Source: Ministeria vibrans ATCC 50519
Lineage: Eukaryota > Opisthokonta > Filasterea
DNA: 64,000 nt
Reading direction: 5' to 3'
Assembly: GCA_943704425.1 (NCBI GenBank)
Contig: CALSCP010000894.1
Span: forward strand, 6,506-70,505
Under the pieces are notes generated by a model that saw nothing but the letters and a program-made list of their open reading frames with translations, searched no databases and was not told where the DNA came from. This document shows, in pieces, positions 11,401 through 24,966 of the stretch. The position numbers and the translations under genes were made by a program. How positions within the stretch are numbered: position 1 is the stretch's first letter; each line of letters opens with the position of its first letter.

Positions 11401-14400
11401 CGCTCGCAGGCGACGGCTCCGCATGCACCACAAAGCGATTGACGACACTTAAAAAGTCCGAGTGCACATCAAAGTACTCGAGTGAGTCGCACGCGCGCAG
11501 AACAGATGACGTCATGACGGCCACGGGCAGCGCAATGTGCGCCAACATGAGCTTGAGTGGCTCGCAGAAGCGCTCAACGGCCACCTCCTCGTCCTCGCTC
11601 TCGTCCAACGTCGCAATAGCGTCCGCCGAGAAGCCAGTCGCACGCAGCACCAGCGACGGCACGGTTCCTGCATGGAACCCCGCAAAGACTTCCTCCTTGC
11701 AGTCCATTCCCGAATCTCGCAGTACCATCGACGTCCACTCCTCCAGCAGATCCACTGCCATCAGCTGACGTCCTTCAAGCACATTCGCCGGGCACAACAC
11801 CTACGGCAAGAGAAAGAGAGAAAAGGGAGAGGGGAGGGAGAAAAAAAAACAAAGTGATATAAAGTGAAAGAGAAAGAGAAAAAGGCCATTAAAATATCAT
11901 AAATTAATATCATAATACGTCTTATTATATTATTATTAAAAATTATTAAGATTATTTTACCTGTTTCTCGAAGCGGTTGAGAAGGGGCAAATCAAGGCGT
12001 TCGAGAGCGTGACGTTCCTCGACAACCACCACAATCTTGAAGGAGTCGGCGACGGGGCAGAGCTGGGAGCGAGCGCCAATGGCAAGACGGAGCATCTTGC
12101 GGGTCATATTGGTCTTGGTGTCGTGCTTGAGGAGGTAACGCTGGTTGAGCACGTCGTAGAGGGCCTCGTAGATGTTGTCGTGGTTCAGCAAAACAACTGT
12201 GTTGCCATTGGCCATGGCCATCTTCACTGCGTTGATCTGTTGCACCAGATGAAGCTCGTTCATGTCGTCCTGGAATTGCGAACCCACAAGCACCGTCGTG
12301 TCACGCTCGCGCAACAAACCACAGCCAAACATGAGCGGCAGCGCTGCGCCATTGCGTGTCAGAACCATCAGATGCCGCGCTGCACGGTCTTCAAGGTTCG
12401 CCTTGAGCAACGAGCGCACCGGCGGCATGGGTGGCAGCCCTTGTTGGCCGTCGCCGGCAAAGCAACTCGCGTGGAACACATTCAACACACGCTCGGTCAA
12501 GGTCGGCTTCCCACCAAAGTTGCGACACAACGCATCCACCAAAAGCTCCGCCGTCAGCGCCACCACAGGCTCAACACTTTCTGCCGCCGCCACACGACTC
12601 GACGGCCCGGCGTCCTCCTCATTTGCCGCCTCCACTTGCCCTTCCTTCTCTTCCTTATCTCCTTCGCTCGCAGTCATCCCCGTCTCCTTCTCCTCCTCCT
12701 TCTCCTTCCTCTTCTTCCTCTTGGGCACCAGCTTGCGACGCAGCAGCTTGAGCAGACTGTAGTAGTCACGCATGCCAATAAAGTCACGTCCATCCTGCTC
12801 CGAGTACACCTGATGGTACGCCTGTGCCAGTGGCGCAAGCCATGCCCCAAGCACCGTCGGTGCACCGTCGTCACCGTCCCCTCCACCAATGATCCGCTTG
12901 CCGGTCAACTCAATGTCACCCTCGCTCGGTTCGGTGCGCTGTAGACAAATGGCACGGTTCATTTTGGCCGGATCCAACACCCAATTGGACAGTCCAACAA
13001 TCGCAATAGGAGGATCAACCAACATCGCGTGAAGAACCTACAAAGAACACAAATACACACATATGAGTCATGAGTGACAAAACGGGTTCATGCAAAGACA
13101 AAAAGGTAAAGATTATAGAGAACCTTGAGGGGCATATCAGGAGAGTGCTCCGCCAGACCGACTTCATCAAGCAACAAAATGGTCCGCGTATTCTGAGCGT
13201 GACGCTCATAGCTCACGGCCATATCGTATTGGTGCTGGATCGAATGTGACGAACTCATGGGTGAACATTGGTATTGAAACACATAGACGGACGGGAAGCG
13301 GCGCCAAAACTCTCGCGGGCTTTGGGCCCCTTGAAGGTTGCTTGACACCACTTGCATTGTCAGGGTCTTTGACGATCCAGGCTATACACATAAACAACAA
13401 GGTCAGCAAAAAGTACTTGCTAAATGCCGTTAAAAATCGTGTACCTTTCCGACCATAAAAATGGGAATGCGATTAAGCACGCAAATGATGACGACAAAGA
13501 GATTCTCTTCCAAAGCGCCATTCATTGCAATGCCATCCTCCACTTCAATGTTGTCGCAGAAGCGACGTTGCACCTGCGACAGAATCGCCGCAAACGCACC
13601 AGGTTTCTGCAGCTTATCAAATCCTAACACACACACACACACACACGCGCGCGCGCGACAGATTGACAGACACACACACACACACACAATAATTGTTAAA
13701 AATCAAATTCCTCTCCTCTCTTCCCACGCCGAACCTTTTCCTCTCATGTTTCGGTCGGCAAACGGTAAACTCCAGCGCAACTGCCCCCACAGTTCGTTGC
13801 GGTCCTCCTCGCGCGGCAGACAGTACTGGTAAACAAAGGCAATGCCAAGCACCACAGCCGCGGCAAATGGCGACAGCTTGTGGTTCTCCTTGCGCGGCAC
13901 AATGTACGTCGAGAACCACGTCACAAGGTTGAGACAGCGTCGCACGTCGCGCAGACTGCAAGCGCTCGGATCGCCCTCGGTGGTGCGCACAAACCGTTGT
14001 GCAATGACAATCATCTGTGCAACAAACTCGTGCACGGCGCTGTGGAGCAAGCGAGCCGGCTGGCAGTCGCGCACCATGGAGCGCACATAGAGCAACTCTT
14101 GGGCGTCGGTGAGCGAACCAAAATCAAAGATGAAGTCTTGGAGCGTAGCCGGAATGGGGTGAACGCGATAGACAAGAGAGCGCATGGGATCCGGTGGGAG
14201 CGCAGTGCCTCCGCCGCCCTTGGCATTCGTGTGCATCTGGAAGACCAGCCCGGGTCCTTCATTGCCCAGATCGGGTCTACGACGATAGGGATTGAGCGCC
14301 GCCAACACCTGAATGCCGTCCGCAATGCGTCGTCCAAAGAGCGTCCGGCGACAAATCACCTCGCACATCAGTCCCATGTGCGCACACGCGTTGATCTCAT

Positions 14401-17400
14401 CAAGGAACACAAAAATAGAACCCTTGTTCCCCGCATGCGCCTCGCCCAGACTCTCCTCGGCACGCTCAAAGATGCGCACAATGTCCCGCTCAGACGTGCC
14501 ACCGTGCACATCCAACACTGACAGCTTGACATCAAGCCAGGCACACAGGTAGCGAATGAGCTGCGTCTTGCCTGCGCCACACTCGCCCATGAGCACAACA
14601 GGAATGCCACAACGCACACGCACAAAAATGGCAAGCATCTTCAGGAGCGCGTCACCCGTGAGGCAGTAGCGACCATCAAGTAGCGCCGATGCCTCACTGC
14701 GCGTGCGAAGAACACCGGTCAAACCCGAAAGAATCTCGTCGAAGCGCGAGTTGAGATCGTCGAGTCCCTCACCCACGTCAATCTTGTTCTGCGTCAGGTG
14801 TGTGAGCAGTCCCGGATGCATCTTCTCGCGCATGCGTTTGGGGTCAAGCGACAAAAACGACACGCGATGAGCCTCGTTGTTAAACAGCATGCACTCGTGA
14901 TTGCTGTCGTTCCAGCGAACAAGTCGTTGCAGCCGTGCTCCATAACCAAAGCGCTCTGCCTCCACATCAACCTCGGCCACCTCGTCGGCGGCACGCTGCG
15001 CCTCATCGGTAAGACGCCAACGCGACGCACCCAATGCGCCACGGTAGCGTCGGTACTCTGCAAGCTCTTGGGCACGCGAGAGAAGGACAAACTTGCAACT
15101 TTGCTCAACGATGTCGGGAGGCATGCGCAACCAGTTGCCCTCCAAGTTTGAGGTTTCGCTCAGCGCAAAGGCACCCTCCTCGTCAGAGCACACCGCCGCA
15201 ATCTGCCAGCACGTCTCGCGACTGCTCCAAAACAAGTGGCGTCGGTACGTCTGCTCCGTCTTGATGTAGTGCGGTCGCCCGCTAATGTCGTCGTACGCCG
15301 GCTGTCGCGAGTACAAACCGACATCGCGTGCGTCGGGAGCGCCCGAGACGTGAACTCCTTCGCCGCGAAACGCTGTAGGCACACGTTGCTCACGCACACG
15401 CATAGGTACACAGCGCTCCCACGACGGCGATGTGGTCCAGCGTCCGTTCAGGGTTGGGCCTGCCGACTCGCTGAACACCGCCCCGCGCGGCTCCACAATG
15501 TCGTCAATAACCCACTTTTGCCAGAGGTGACGGTAGTACAGGAAGAAGTTGGCCATGCGAAAGCACGGCTGGTTGTCATTATCAAAGTCGGTGCGGTTCC
15601 ACAGTCCGTTCCACTCGGAACGCGACATGTTCGAAACGTAGCAGCTCACAATCACCTCGGGATCCGCCTCGATCATTTGCACCGTGCTAAACTCGGCAGC
15701 CGTATTCGAAATAAACTGTAGCACCTCACCCTTGATCTTCTCCTTACTTTCGCGATCGTGCGAACTGGGTGCGTTCATGTCGGGCAAGCATGCCGTCTGA
15801 ATAGGCGATTCGGGGTGATGCATCTCGCGCAGTTGATAGTACACGATGTTCACAAAGTTCCACAGGCACCACAGCGACACGTGCTGGCCCGTCTGCAGAC
15901 TTGCGCGAACCAGCAGCTCATAGCACCGCTCGCTTGAGAGCACATCAAGGCGACGCTGATGTGCAAACTGACCGTCGCTCAATTGAATGGTTGTCATCTC
16001 GTGGAGGAGCGACTCGGGCACCGTCGAGTCGTCTTGGGACACAAAGCCACCAAATTCGTATGGGAAGAGTCCACCTCGTGACTCCTTCAAATGGAGCGCA
16101 TTGCACACGTAGTGGAGACGCACAAAAGCATTTGCCGAGGATGTGCCGCCGAGGTAGAAGGTCGCATCGTACATATGACCGTCTGAGGATTCGCGCTCGT
16201 GGCGAGGCTGCGTGGCTGCTCGCTTGCCCTTGCCCTTGCCCTTGTCCTTGCCACTCAACTCATTTGTCATGCTCGTAACCGTGGTGACACTAGTCACAGC
16301 AGTCGTCGTCGCCGTCGTCGTCGCGGTCGTCGTCGTCGTGCTTGTCGAACTGGCAATGGTCTGGTCATTGTATACCAGTGGACGAGTACCGTCGCTACGC
16401 GGCGAGTAGAATTCGTCACCCATGGCACGCGCCAGGTAAGGCGCAGGACCCGAGCAAAAGGTCTCGCTCGAGACAGCAACATTGCGTCGCGGGAGGATCT
16501 GGCAAAGGCGGAGACGGTCAAGAAGAGGACCGTACGCAATCTCAATGGCAATCATCGTCGAGGAGGGCGTCCACGAAAAGCTCTGACCGCTGCTGGGATC
16601 AAAGAGCGAACCCAGGTAGAGCAGCTCAAAGAGTACCGAGCCAAACTGGGGCGCGACAGGATCACCGAGATCCAAGTGAATCAACAAGTGCTGCTCCTTG
16701 TCGTGGTGGCTGTCGGTGAGCGCATCCATGCCAACATGAAGCTCGTTCAGCAGCGCACGCGAACTCAGCGACGAGTTGACGGCGACAGTGATGACGCTGC
16801 GTTGTTGTGTGTCGCCCAGCAGACGCACGGCAAACGACTTGCCGGCACCCGGCGAGGACGCCGTCACCACCAAAATGCCCTGGGAGTAGTCGTCCGAGAG
16901 ACGCGCGCCAATCATGCAAAGTGCCTCCTCGGAGAGTGGCGACACGTTGGCGCGACGATGCGCAAACTGTGTCACCAAATGTTGATCGCGTGTTGAGCCC
17001 GAAATGATGAGCATGGGTCCTTGGGCAAGAGATGAGCACTCGCGCAGCGCTAGCGCCGTCTTGTACTGCAAATCAAAGGAGAGCACTTCGGTGCTGCCCA
17101 GGCAGTAGAGAAGTCCCGCTCGATCGTGCTCGTGTGCTCGCTGCCAGCGCAAAATAAGCGTGTGGATCTCCTCCCAGGTGGTGTCCGGGCTGCACAATAG
17201 CACCTGGGGACGCTCTGGAAAGTAGCCAACGCGAGCGTACGCCGACACAATGTGGTCCACGACGCGCGTCGCGTCACTTGTGCACACCACATGCACACCA
17301 GGTGTACAAATATCCGTGCAAGCAATGCTTGTGTGGCCCTCGAGCAACGCAACATTCTCAATGGCGCGACGACGCGGTCGCACGGCCGAGAGACTCGCCG

Positions 17401-20400
17401 CAAGCACATGGCCCAGTGCAAAGAGCATGCGCGTGGCATCCTCGCTACGTGCGTCCATCTCGCGAATCGCTTCGTGAGCCGCCACTATGTCCGTCGGCGC
17501 AATCTCCGTGTGACTGTGCAGCACAAAGACACTGCCACCCACAGAGTGCCATGCGTGACGCAGCGTCGTGGCAAACTGCTGTACAGCCAAAGCACTTCGC
17601 GCGTACTCGGGCTGGACGCACAAGAGGAGCTGTTGCAACAGGGGATCAACGTCTTTGGAGCTGCTAGGGGTGTCCGTGGGCTCGACCACAAGCCAGTCAA
17701 GAAGCAACGAGAGCTGACGCATCGAGAAAAAGTTGAGGTAGTAGAGTTCGCGACGTGCACGCAAAATGTCACTGTGCCACTCTTCAAGTCGACGCTTGCA
17801 GTCGAGGGCCACAGCACGACTGACGTTAGCGTCGCACGCCAGAGTTACGTCGTAGTGGTATGTCTGGAAGTTGAAATGACCGCTCACAAACAGCTCGTGT
17901 AGGTGTTCGTTGATGCGACGAAGCCAGGCAAACTGCATGACAAACTCGTCAATGGCACTCTGGACGTCGGCCGTGCGCATACTGGTGCCCGCCAGCACAA
18001 TAGACGACTGGAATTCAATAAGATCGTCCACACTAAGCTCCTGTGCAATAGAGGTCGTCTTGCGTGGCAGGTTGTAGTGCAAGCACAGTAGAGTGTCCAA
18101 ATTGAGGTCCGCCTCTTTGCCGTACACACGCTCCGTCTTCGTCTTTTTCGCCTTCTTCATCTTCTTCTGTGCACTCGTCGACAACGCAGCACCAGTGTCG
18201 TCGTCATCGTCGTTGTCGTCCTTGTCAATGGCCGCCGTCTTCTTGAGCACCTTTTTGGCTCCCCTGTGTTTGCCATCTGCAGTGGCGCTGGCACTGCTGG
18301 GCGAATACTGCACTTTCCAGTGAGCCTGGCGCGACGGGTGCATGAGCTGCAGAAGACGATCGGGCGCTGCCTCGGCGCCCTTGTCGTCGAGAAGCTCCAT
18401 GAGTGCAATGCGCAAGTCGTAGCACACTGTGAGACTGGTCATGATGCGCTCGTTGGGCTCGCCCACACGTTCGAGGGTCGCAAAGTACAGGGAAAAAGTC
18501 TCGAAGCGATCGACGGGACGGTAAATGAGATCGTGCAAGAAGGTACGCACTGTCGTGAGCTGCGACAGAATCTGTTCGCTCGGGCGACCGGGACGTCCCT
18601 CGTGTTCCTCCCACAACTCGGGTGGACACTCCATCTCGGTGCGTCCCAGCGCCACTTCGACGCTGCTGGTAAAGTCGGTGTCGCTCGCGAGAGTGCGCAG
18701 CCACTCGAGAAGCTCAAACGAGGCACACACAATGCGCATAAGCTTGAGGTCAACCGTCACCAGGCAAGGATGAATGCGCTCCGCCTGTACACCGACACGC
18801 ACGTAGTCGCGCAGACGGTACCGATTCCAAGCGTCCACGTCGTTGTGTGACTGCTCCATGTGATCAATGGCCTCGCGCATGTGAACGAGTTCCTGTTGCG
18901 CACGCGGCGAGTGTTGTACATCGACAAAGATAATGGAGAGCGCCAAAAGAGCGCGCACATGCGTCAGGGACGTGATGACGCTGTGCAAGTGAAGCCAACG
19001 TGTCAGACTTAGATGCATCTGTGCAACCCACGCCTGGTCCACGTCAAGACACGCCCACGGGGAGAGTCCCGATGCCGACGAGGCGCCTGTGATCGTCAGC
19101 AGCTCAAGTTCGCGCGACTGATCGCCGCCACTGCCACACAGGGGGCGAGCCATGTCAACGAGTCGACCAAAGGTAATTTCTGAGTTGCTCAGCTGACGAT
19201 AGAGTTCCTTCCACAGGCGCAATGAATTGACAAGAAGACGCAACGGAAGCTGTGTCGATCCGCCCAAGAGCATCTCGTAAACGTCCCCAGTAGCACCACC
19301 TTCGCTCTCGCTCGTGTCCTTTTGCTTCTTCGCCGCCGCCGGCTTGCGTACCATCTTGCTGGTGAGTGTTGCCTCGGAAGAAGAAGAAGACGCACGATTG
19401 TCTTCACTTGCTGTTGTCGCGGCAGCATCTTGCTGTTCTTGTGCCTCCAACTTGTGTTTCTCTGCTTGCCAAATTGAGTTGAACACATCACTTTCGCGTA
19501 GTGCCTCAAGCCAGGGGATGCTGTCAAGAAACACGACGGGCACAGCGTCAATGCGACTGCCCACAAGACCAAAAGTGGACGAGTCAGCGGTGGCAGCGGA
19601 CGACGAGAGAGAGACCGATGATGACGATGTGCACGTGAGGATGGCAGAGAAGGTGTCGCGAAAGAGACCCTGGGCGTGACGCAAGTAGCCGGCAATGTCG
19701 GCGACAGTGAGGCCGCGCCAGTTGACGTCGACATATACAATGCCATGGTGCAAGTCAGTGTCGTCAAAGTACACGCCCGCGATCGACTTGGCACGGCCGG
19801 TGAGGGCCGCTGCGGCATGAATGCTGTCACGTACGGCCACCAGCTGATCCACCGTCTTAGGGTGACCCAGCGCGGCCCAGGCACCCGCAAGCGAGTCACG
19901 ACCGGAGAATAGCAAATCAATGTTGCGCACAAGAATGGAGCCAGATGTGAGTGCCGTCGACGCAGTCACAAGGTGCGACGCAAGTTCGCTGAAGAGCGCT
20001 GCTGTCTGTCGCGTGCGCTGCACACACTCACGCTCCTCCCAGACAGACAACAGCAAGGCGACTGTACTGTCGTCGACACCAGCCTTCTGGTTGGTCGGGT
20101 GTGTGAGACGGCGCTCTTCTTCGCGCGCATGCCACACCACAAAGGACGGCCAACCAAAGAGAGACTGGCGAAGGAAGCTCTCAAAGGTGATTTCTTTGGG
20201 TCGGGCGCCGGGCTTTGACGGAGCATTCGCCTTGACCAACTCCTGCTTGAGGGCCGTGAAAAGGGACGCCATGAGTGCGGCAACGATGTCAAGGTAGACA
20301 GGATCGGTGCGCATGTGAAGGGGCAGACGCAGGATCAAGGGAGGCGTCGGTGGTAGAGTGGCAGTTGTGCCTGGCAGTTGTGCGGCAAGCGTCTTTTCAC

Positions 20401-23400
20401 AAATTGCCTGGTGTTCACGCAGAGTTTCAAGGAGACACAGAGCGCCGTCAAAGTCGGCGGCATCGCTGGTGGGACGCGGAAAGATGAGCTGAAGGCACTC
20501 TTTGGCTCCATGCTTGAAAGGGTGGTTGACAACGGCGTCGCAGCACACGTCAATGTACTGACGTAAGACGAGGGGATGAAGACTGGCGTACGAGTAAACG
20601 TCCGTCTTGTCGGCACATGGGGTCTTGCAGTGAGCGAGCGTAAGCGCCATCGTCTGCAGGGTGTCGGGAGTGCGTGAGGGTGGGTTGATGGTGACGTCGT
20701 CAAGGTAGGCACGCACCACCCAGGCGACAGTACGGCTGTTAAACCACGGCGAGTCGAGAGCAAGCAGTTTAGTAGCCATCGACGACCAGGTGCGTAGCAA
20801 GTCGGCAAGAGCCAGACCAAAGTCGACAAGCGACGTGTTGACTTGTGGCATAGGCATGACGCGTTGAAGCCACTGCACAAGAGGACTACGCACGCGCGTG
20901 CACTCGGCGCGCGCGTGTGTCCAGTGGAGACGGTCAAGAATCGGGTGGACGAGGGCAAGGGTGGCGACAGACACGTTATGGTTGAGAGCCACGTTGCGAA
21001 AGACGGTTCCAATGACCTCGGCGTCGACAACCTGGTCGCCATAGACGCAAGCCACGTTAGCCAGCGCTAGCATGTCCTTTTCGTAGGTGGCGGCCGGCCA
21101 GGTGTATTGCCGCAGCAGCATCAGCAGACTGGTCTTTGCCGCCTCGATATAGGGAGCAGACCAAGGAATCGACGCGTCAAACACGGAGCAGAGAAGGTGC
21201 AGATTGGGTGAGGCGGCCGTGGCGAGTGCGAGTGCATCGGGCGAAACAATAGTCGAGAAGGGATGGACTGCTGACAATGGCTTCTGAGCCAACTCTCGCT
21301 GGACGGCGAGGAGTAGACGATCAAGCTCGGAGTGGTAGGTGACAGAGCGAAAGTGGACGCGGGCACTTGAAAGACAATCTTGGACGGCATTGAGACGCTG
21401 GTGGTGTTCGTGAAGCGACTGAACGCGGTCAACAAGCTGCGCTTTCAGGGTGGCAAAGGCCGCGAGGAAGTCGCCCATGGCCTGGTTATTATCAACAAGC
21501 GTCATCTGGAGCTGTTGAGAGGTCGTAAGACGACGAATGGCGCCCGAATTCTGCTCGACCACAATCACCGAGGCATTCGCCGTGCCCATGGCGAGGGCGA
21601 CTGGCGAGTCAAAGCCCACAGTAGGGGGTCGGCCGTCCGTCGCGCCCGGAATCTGAGGACGACCGGCAATCGTTTGCACGTTCACTTGATCGGCGGTGCA
21701 GCGGGGCTCAATCAGGTCGATGGTACGCACGGTGTGGTTCTCAGAGTCAGCAATAAAAAGGACATGCTGAAGTGGATCGAATACAAGAGCGATACCACGG
21801 CCAAATCGCGCGTCGAGCCCCGAGCCGTCGTTGCGGCCGTGAGCGCGTGGCCGGCCCGCAATCAGCGTGAGTTGACCTGTCTCAAGGTGGTAGCGTTGGA
21901 TGGCGGTCCGCCCATCGACAAAGAGCACCGCACCGCCGTCGCGTGGGTCGAGGGTGAGCGACGATGGCTCAACCTTGACCGGCAACTCAATAGTTGTAAG
22001 CTCATCGCCGTGAAAAAGGCGCAGCGACGTGTCGGCAATGAGAATGCCACGATTTTTTGGCAGCTCGACGACACTGGTAGGCATGTTGAGGCTCGCATGA
22101 CGCACGGGACCGTCCGCCGAGCCCTTCGTGCCACGACCAACGATCGTCTCAAGCATGTTGGTGCGCGGATCAAAACGACGCACACGGTGGTTCATGGTGT
22201 CGGCAATGAGAAGGGTGCCGTCGGCGCAGGCACACATACCGGCTGGGTTTGACATGCGCGCAACGGTGGCCGCGCCATTGACCATGCCTGTGCCCGCGCG
22301 CCCAATGAGCGTCGTGATGCGACCGGCCGTGTCCAGACGACGCAGGCTGCTGTTGCCGATCTCGAGGAAGTAGAGGGTGCCGTCGTTTGTGAAGACGGCA
22401 GCACTCATGTTGGAGACCTTGGCTGTTGCGGTGGTACCGTCGACAAAGCCCCTGGGACGACGAAACAGAGTGGAGACGGTTGGGGTCGAGATGGCTGCTG
22501 ACACAGAGCCGCCTGAAGCCGACTCGGTGTCTTCTTCGGGTGCAATAAGCGAAGCGACTCCCAGCTGCTGTACAATGGGACTCTGCGCGAGCAACTGAGC
22601 AACGTCGGCAATGCGACGAAAGATGCGACGAATGGCATCGAGTGTTTCAGCCTGCAAGTTGGCCGACTGGCGCAGCGCCTGGAGCAAATGCATTGCTTGA
22701 GCAAGAGTACTCACGACGGATCCACCATCTGCGGCAGTGCTGTCGATGCACTGCGAAGGAATGGACGCTTGGAGTTGCTCGGTGAGGGTGGTCATGCGCT
22801 CGATGCAGTTGTGCACCATGTGGAGGTTGCCTCGCAAAAGTGCGAGACCCTCCTTGTTCATTGTGTCGAGCATGAGTTCGCGGTGAATTGCATGTGGCTG
22901 TAGAGGAGTAGCGGCAGTGGCAGCAGGTGTCTTGCCTTTGCCCGACGACGACAGACGAGTGCGCTCGATGGCTTCAAGCGCCACACGACGGAGAGACTGC
23001 ACCACAGTGAGGACAGAAGCATCGTGCGAGGAACCGGTCCAGCTAAGACTTATATCTTTGGAGAGGAGAGCCAGTTCGGGCAGAAGAGCCACGTCCGAGG
23101 TGGCCGCGAGTGATGATGCCGTGGACATGTTCGCTGAGAGCGTTTGAGTGTCGCCAAGCAGATTCAGCTGTGTCAGCAAAGGAAGCGAGCGGAGAAATGC
23201 AAACGTAGGACGGTGACGCTGACGATCCTGGTTAAAGGGAGCGAGAACACCGGCGCGGAGAAAATAATGCAAATGAGCGCGCGAGAGAGTGGTGTCACGG
23301 TGTTCGGGGTTGGTGGTGAAGGAGGGCACAGAGGCTCGCCACTGGCAAAGCGTGAGCTCAGGCACCGGCTCGCTTGGGAGCAGGTCGGGCTGAGTGAGAC

Positions 23401-24859
23401 GCGATGGAAAGTCGAGTGGAATGCCTTGACGGGCCTCGGGTGAGTGACGGTAGACACCGTTGACAGCCTGTCCAATAGCTGTCCAGATGGTCAGTGCGCA
23501 AGTTGTGCTCGTTGCAGTGGTGTCGAGGGGAAAGGCAGCAACGACGTCGACAATGGACTGGGCACTGAGGGGAGGGGGTCGTGCTGGGTCGCGGGTGGTC
23601 TCAAGGGCAAGTGAGGCCAAGAGGACGCCGTGGTACCAGATGAATGAGTAGGGCGAGTGAGCAAAGAGGCACCAGAGCCCCCTAGCAAGGTCGGCGTAGA
23701 GACTCGAGAGAGACGTGTGAGATGGCGTGGCAAATACGACACATGTGTGAGCTTCGGAGGGTGCAAAGTCAACTTGGACATGATGCGAGAGTATGGAGAG
23801 TGACGCAGCAGTTGACGCCGTGTCAGCACTGGCTGCGGACGTAGTGAAGAGGTCAAACTCGAGTGTGTGTCCATCATGCTGAAGGGACGCGAGCGACGGC
23901 AAGGGCGAGCCATCGGAGGCGCTCCAAGCATCGCTGCTCTTGGTGCTGCTGTTGTTCAGTGGCAAGGGCACCTGTACGAGCCAGCAGCCATCGCAGACGT
24001 TGGAAATGTCCAGGGGTTGGGTGTGGACAAAGCGCAGGACGGCGGAGACGGACGGGCTGTCGACGGTGCTGTCTACGGGCGCTGTGCTGCCGGCTGGAAG
24101 ACTCTGCTGACGCGCATACAGCACTTCGCGACGGATCGACTGGGCGCGACGCAGTGCGGGTGGTCCCGATGCGATAGGTTTCTACGAAGAAAGAAGAGAG
24201 ATTAGATATTGAGATTGAGAGAGATATTAATAATAATAGGAAAATAAATAGAGAATCGAGAGCTGTACTCAATGTCAAAACAAAACTATTAATAATAATA
24301 ATATTAGAAAAAGATAATAATAAGACGTCATAATAATATTAATAATAATAATAATAATTATTATTATTAATAATAATAAAATTAATAATAATAAAATATA
24401 TTATTATTATTATTATTATTAAATTTTAATGTTTATTGCTCAATGGCTTTTGATGATTTATGAAATCGGATGCAATCGTCAAAAATGCGCTGTAGGGGCG
24501 CAAAAGAGTCAGACACGCGCACAGAAGACAAAGCAAGGGTGGAGCAGTACCTGGTTGGGCGACGGCGTGGGTGTGGCGTGCGACGAGATCGCCAGCGGAT
24601 GCAAAGATTGTTGACGTCCAAACAGCTTTGCCTTCACGACCCCTTTCGACGCGTCTGCAGGCGCAGCTGCGGCTGTGTCGACGTGATCTGAGACGATCGT
24701 GGCACGCAGCGTGGCCGTGATGTGGGCAACAGACGGTCTTTCGTCGCTTGCAAGAAACACTTGCAATGACGATGAGTAATCGTCCGGTGTGGACGTGATC
24801 CAGCCGCCGTCGCCGAGCACGTCAACGCCAGAGGCATTGGCGGCGCGCGATCGTAGCAT
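5242..24859 (-). CDS. RNF213: Mysterin-like giant AAA ATPase / E3 ligase (RNF213 homologue)
   Basis: Seven exons on the minus strand: 24859-24551, 24181-13735, 13623-13445, 13381-13124, 13037-11961, 11800-5498 and 5376-5242. All junctions are GT-AG and keep frame, giving about 6235 residues (human RNF213 has 5207). Visible features: an NHL-like repeat block (about 680-990); P-loops SSPGAGKS (Lys about 2551), GECGAGKT (Lys about 3308) and GKPGSSKT (Lys about 3650); Walker B motifs FLDEI and LLLDEVGLAE; the conserved SNWVLDPAKMNRAI and LPLLNRFEKQ segments of the mysterin core; and an RZ-type zinc finger, HCPNGHLYTVGEC...MEESRC...C...IGGRSH (about 5464-5505). I find no C3HC4 RING in the E3 region. 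The family forms a dynein-like AAA ring that ubiquitinates lipid droplet and pathogen surfaces in the cytosol; the RZ finger carries lipid A ubiquitination in human RNF213. The start codon rests on in-phase joining and lack of an upstream alternative. Confidence 0.88.
5378..5408. repeat. CA dinucleotide repeat in last mysterin intron
   Basis: About 15 CA units directly next to the acceptor of the last mysterin intron. On the coding strand this gives a TG-rich stretch running into the acceptor GTGTAG. Confidence 0.9.
13624..13690. repeat. CA/CG dinucleotide repeat in a mysterin intron
   Basis: CA repeats flank a short CGCGCG run and fill most of the 111-base intron between mysterin exons 2 and 3. 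The acceptor (GTGTTAG on the coding strand) is the edge of the repeat. Confidence 0.9.
24182..24550 (-). repeat. First mysterin intron, filled with AAT/ATT repeats
   Basis: This 369-base intron has donor GTACTG and acceptor TTCGTAG. About 24288-24425 is AAT/ATT/AAAT-rich with partly self-complementary halves, resembling the array at 443-622. No coding signal is seen inside. Confidence 0.7.
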
Positions 24860-24966
24860 GCGTAGGAAATGAAAATGAAAACTGAAATATAAAGACTGCG
24901 TGTGTCAGTATAAGTTGATCGATCGTGTTTGAAAAAGTTATTTATTTGATTCGTCATTCGATTCAT
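24860..24966. promoter_or_regulatory. Compact bidirectional promoter region
   Basis: Only 107 bases separate the start codons of the mysterin gene (minus) and the first propeller-like gene (plus). ATATAAAG at 24887-24894 could be a TATA box for the plus-strand gene. Divergent start codons this close imply shared or overlapping promoters and very short leaders. This is inferred from geometry and one motif. Confidence 0.4.

Noticed and set aside
12009-12944. A 311-residue plus-strand frame antisense to mysterin exon 5
   Set aside because: The minus strand encodes the conserved NWVLDPAKMNR core; the antisense product is low-complexity Leu/His/Arg.
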